Positions 20,249 through 21,037 of a stretch of DNA of 21,037 bases are shown here, piece by piece. Made by a program: the position numbers and the translations under genes. Each line of letters begins with the position of its first letter. Positions within the stretch are counted from its first letter, which is position 1. Origin of the DNA: Oehlia diaphana (taxonomy: Eukaryota > Glomeromycota > Glomeromycetes > Glomerales > Glomeraceae); NCBI GenBank assembly GCA_003833135.1, contig QZLH01001727.1, positions 1 to 21,037 on the forward strand, written 5' to 3'. The notes under the pieces were generated by a model. That model was not told the origin of the DNA. It made no database searches and saw only the letters and a list, made by a program, of their open reading frames with translations.

Positions 20249-20646
20249 TTTTCGATGTGAAAATGAAGAAATCCGTTGTGCTAATGAGGACTATTTATTC
20301 TATGCAAAGGTTTCACAAAGATTTTACAATGATTTCATAAAAATGTATACGTGACTGGTTCATTGAGTTACACTCGTGCTCCGGCATTTCCAAAAATTTA
20401 AATTCGCACAATGTTATTTTTTTACTTACCAAATTAATTTTCCAATATACGCTATATAAACTATTATTTTTATTTTTGTCATAAGTTAGCACCGCATCTT
20501 TATTTACGGATAAGTACAAATGTTACAGGACTCGTATTGAAAAAAACACAGAGGTAACGTCGGACAACGAAACCCCTAGCTAACCATTTTATCTACTGTA
20601 AATAATAAAACACACTAAACTAGATCAAGGGAAAAAACACCAGATA

Positions 20647-20663
20647 GCGGCACGTAGTGCCGC
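20647..20663. repeat. GC-rich mini-hairpin with GTA triloop
   Basis: GCGGCAC and GTGCCGC form a perfect 7-bp stem around GTA. The design matches the hairpin at 78-96 (stem ending AC, three-base GNA loop, stem restarting GT) although the outer stem bases are different and still pair. Confidence 0.75.
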
Positions 20664-20878
20664 ATTAGACTATTATATAGTTTAAATCATCCAATAATAA
20701 TATTATCGGTTTGACGGGACCGTTCATGCATTTTTATAATAAATTCCCGTTGCTATCCAATAATTTTATTATTATGCTAATACATAGTAATATGAGATAA
20801 CCGACCTAATAACAATTATGTAAAACCTGCATGAACTTATGAGGATAACTAATAATTTAAGGCTGTTCCAAATTAATT

Positions 20879-20942
20879 GTTTGTTTAACGTCCAGGCCTT
20901 TTGAAAAAATTAAGGGGGGAGGGGGGCTTAAGTTAAACAAAC
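20879..20942. repeat. 11-bp inverted repeat with G-rich centre
   Basis: GTTTGTTTAAC (20879-20889) and GTTAAACAAAC (20932-20942) are perfect inverted copies separated by 42 bp. The spacer contains a GGGGGGAGGGGGG run. The layout could be a very small foldback element or the terminal part of a mobile element that extends beyond the window. No target duplication was found. Confidence 0.6.
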
Positions 20943-21037
20943 TAAATAAATAAACATAGGAAAATTTGAAAATTTCAGGCAAAATTTAAAGGCACTATAT
21001 GTTTATTAGCTTTTAAATTTTTTCAAAAATAGAGGGG

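Larger units (their letters stand above)
20249..21037. other. Upstream region of the P450 gene and window edge
   Basis: The P450 promoter should lie just right of 20248, but I see no decisive element. A GC-rich hairpin (20647-20663) and a wider inverted repeat (20879-20942) are listed separately. A reading frame of 68 codons near 20313-20519 shows no family resemblance and starts in ordinary intergenic DNA, so I do not call it a gene. Confidence 0.45.

Noticed and set aside
20313..20519. A 68-codon minus-strand open frame upstream of the P450
   Set aside because: The P450 has its own well-supported start at 20248 with a membrane anchor; this frame does not join to it with sensible splice sites and shows no known domain.

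Overview
The window looks like a gene-sparse, very AT-rich stretch of a Glomeromycotina (arbuscular mycorrhizal fungus) genome, most likely Rhizophagus irregularis or a close relative. The basis is recognition, not a database search: the kinase motifs (IPYNQF, GKGGFATVY, the HxDFHxxN catalytic loop, the SRLLNPFTKNLP tail), the RING/TPR protein and the P450 all match protein families greatly expanded in that genus. Short phase-consistent GT-AG introns of 65-120 bp confirm a eukaryote. I see no tRNA, rRNA, CRISPR or bacterial-type feature.

Layout. (1) 738-4982, minus strand: an unusual protein kinase gene. Six tandem, in-frame, phase-0 exons each encode a four-cysteine zinc-ribbon-like motif plus a kinase N-lobe, and a seventh exon supplies the only C-lobe. 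The predicted 1,223-residue product therefore has six N-lobes and one catalytic lobe. This is the most interesting object in the window. (2) 5000-9200: a repeat-rich gap with two copies of a hAT-type MITE bearing 8-bp target duplications, a small open plus-strand reading frame with a secretory-type N-terminus between them, a degenerate ~18-bp minisatellite, a TTTCACCGA repeat, an AAATGA-rich foldback element and long AT palindromes. (3) About 9361-12030, plus strand: a dead kinase gene of related zinc-ribbon/kinase design, broken by stops and frameshifts and by two mobile elements, one inserted in the catalytic loop (TTA duplication) and one 874-bp hAT-like element (8-bp duplication). (4) 12445-16464, minus strand: a seven-exon RING/U-box plus TPR gene whose splice structure is intact but whose large exon carries one nonsense codon and two frameshifts. 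(5) 18351-20248, minus strand: an intact six-exon cytochrome P450 (497 residues). The rest is AT-rich intergenic DNA with a few hairpins.

The genes do not form a pathway. The recurring theme is birth and decay of lineage-expanded families (kinases, TPR/RING proteins, P450s) among non-autonomous DNA transposons. Exon boundaries were inferred by eye from splice consensus, frame and family resemblance; nothing was aligned by computer.
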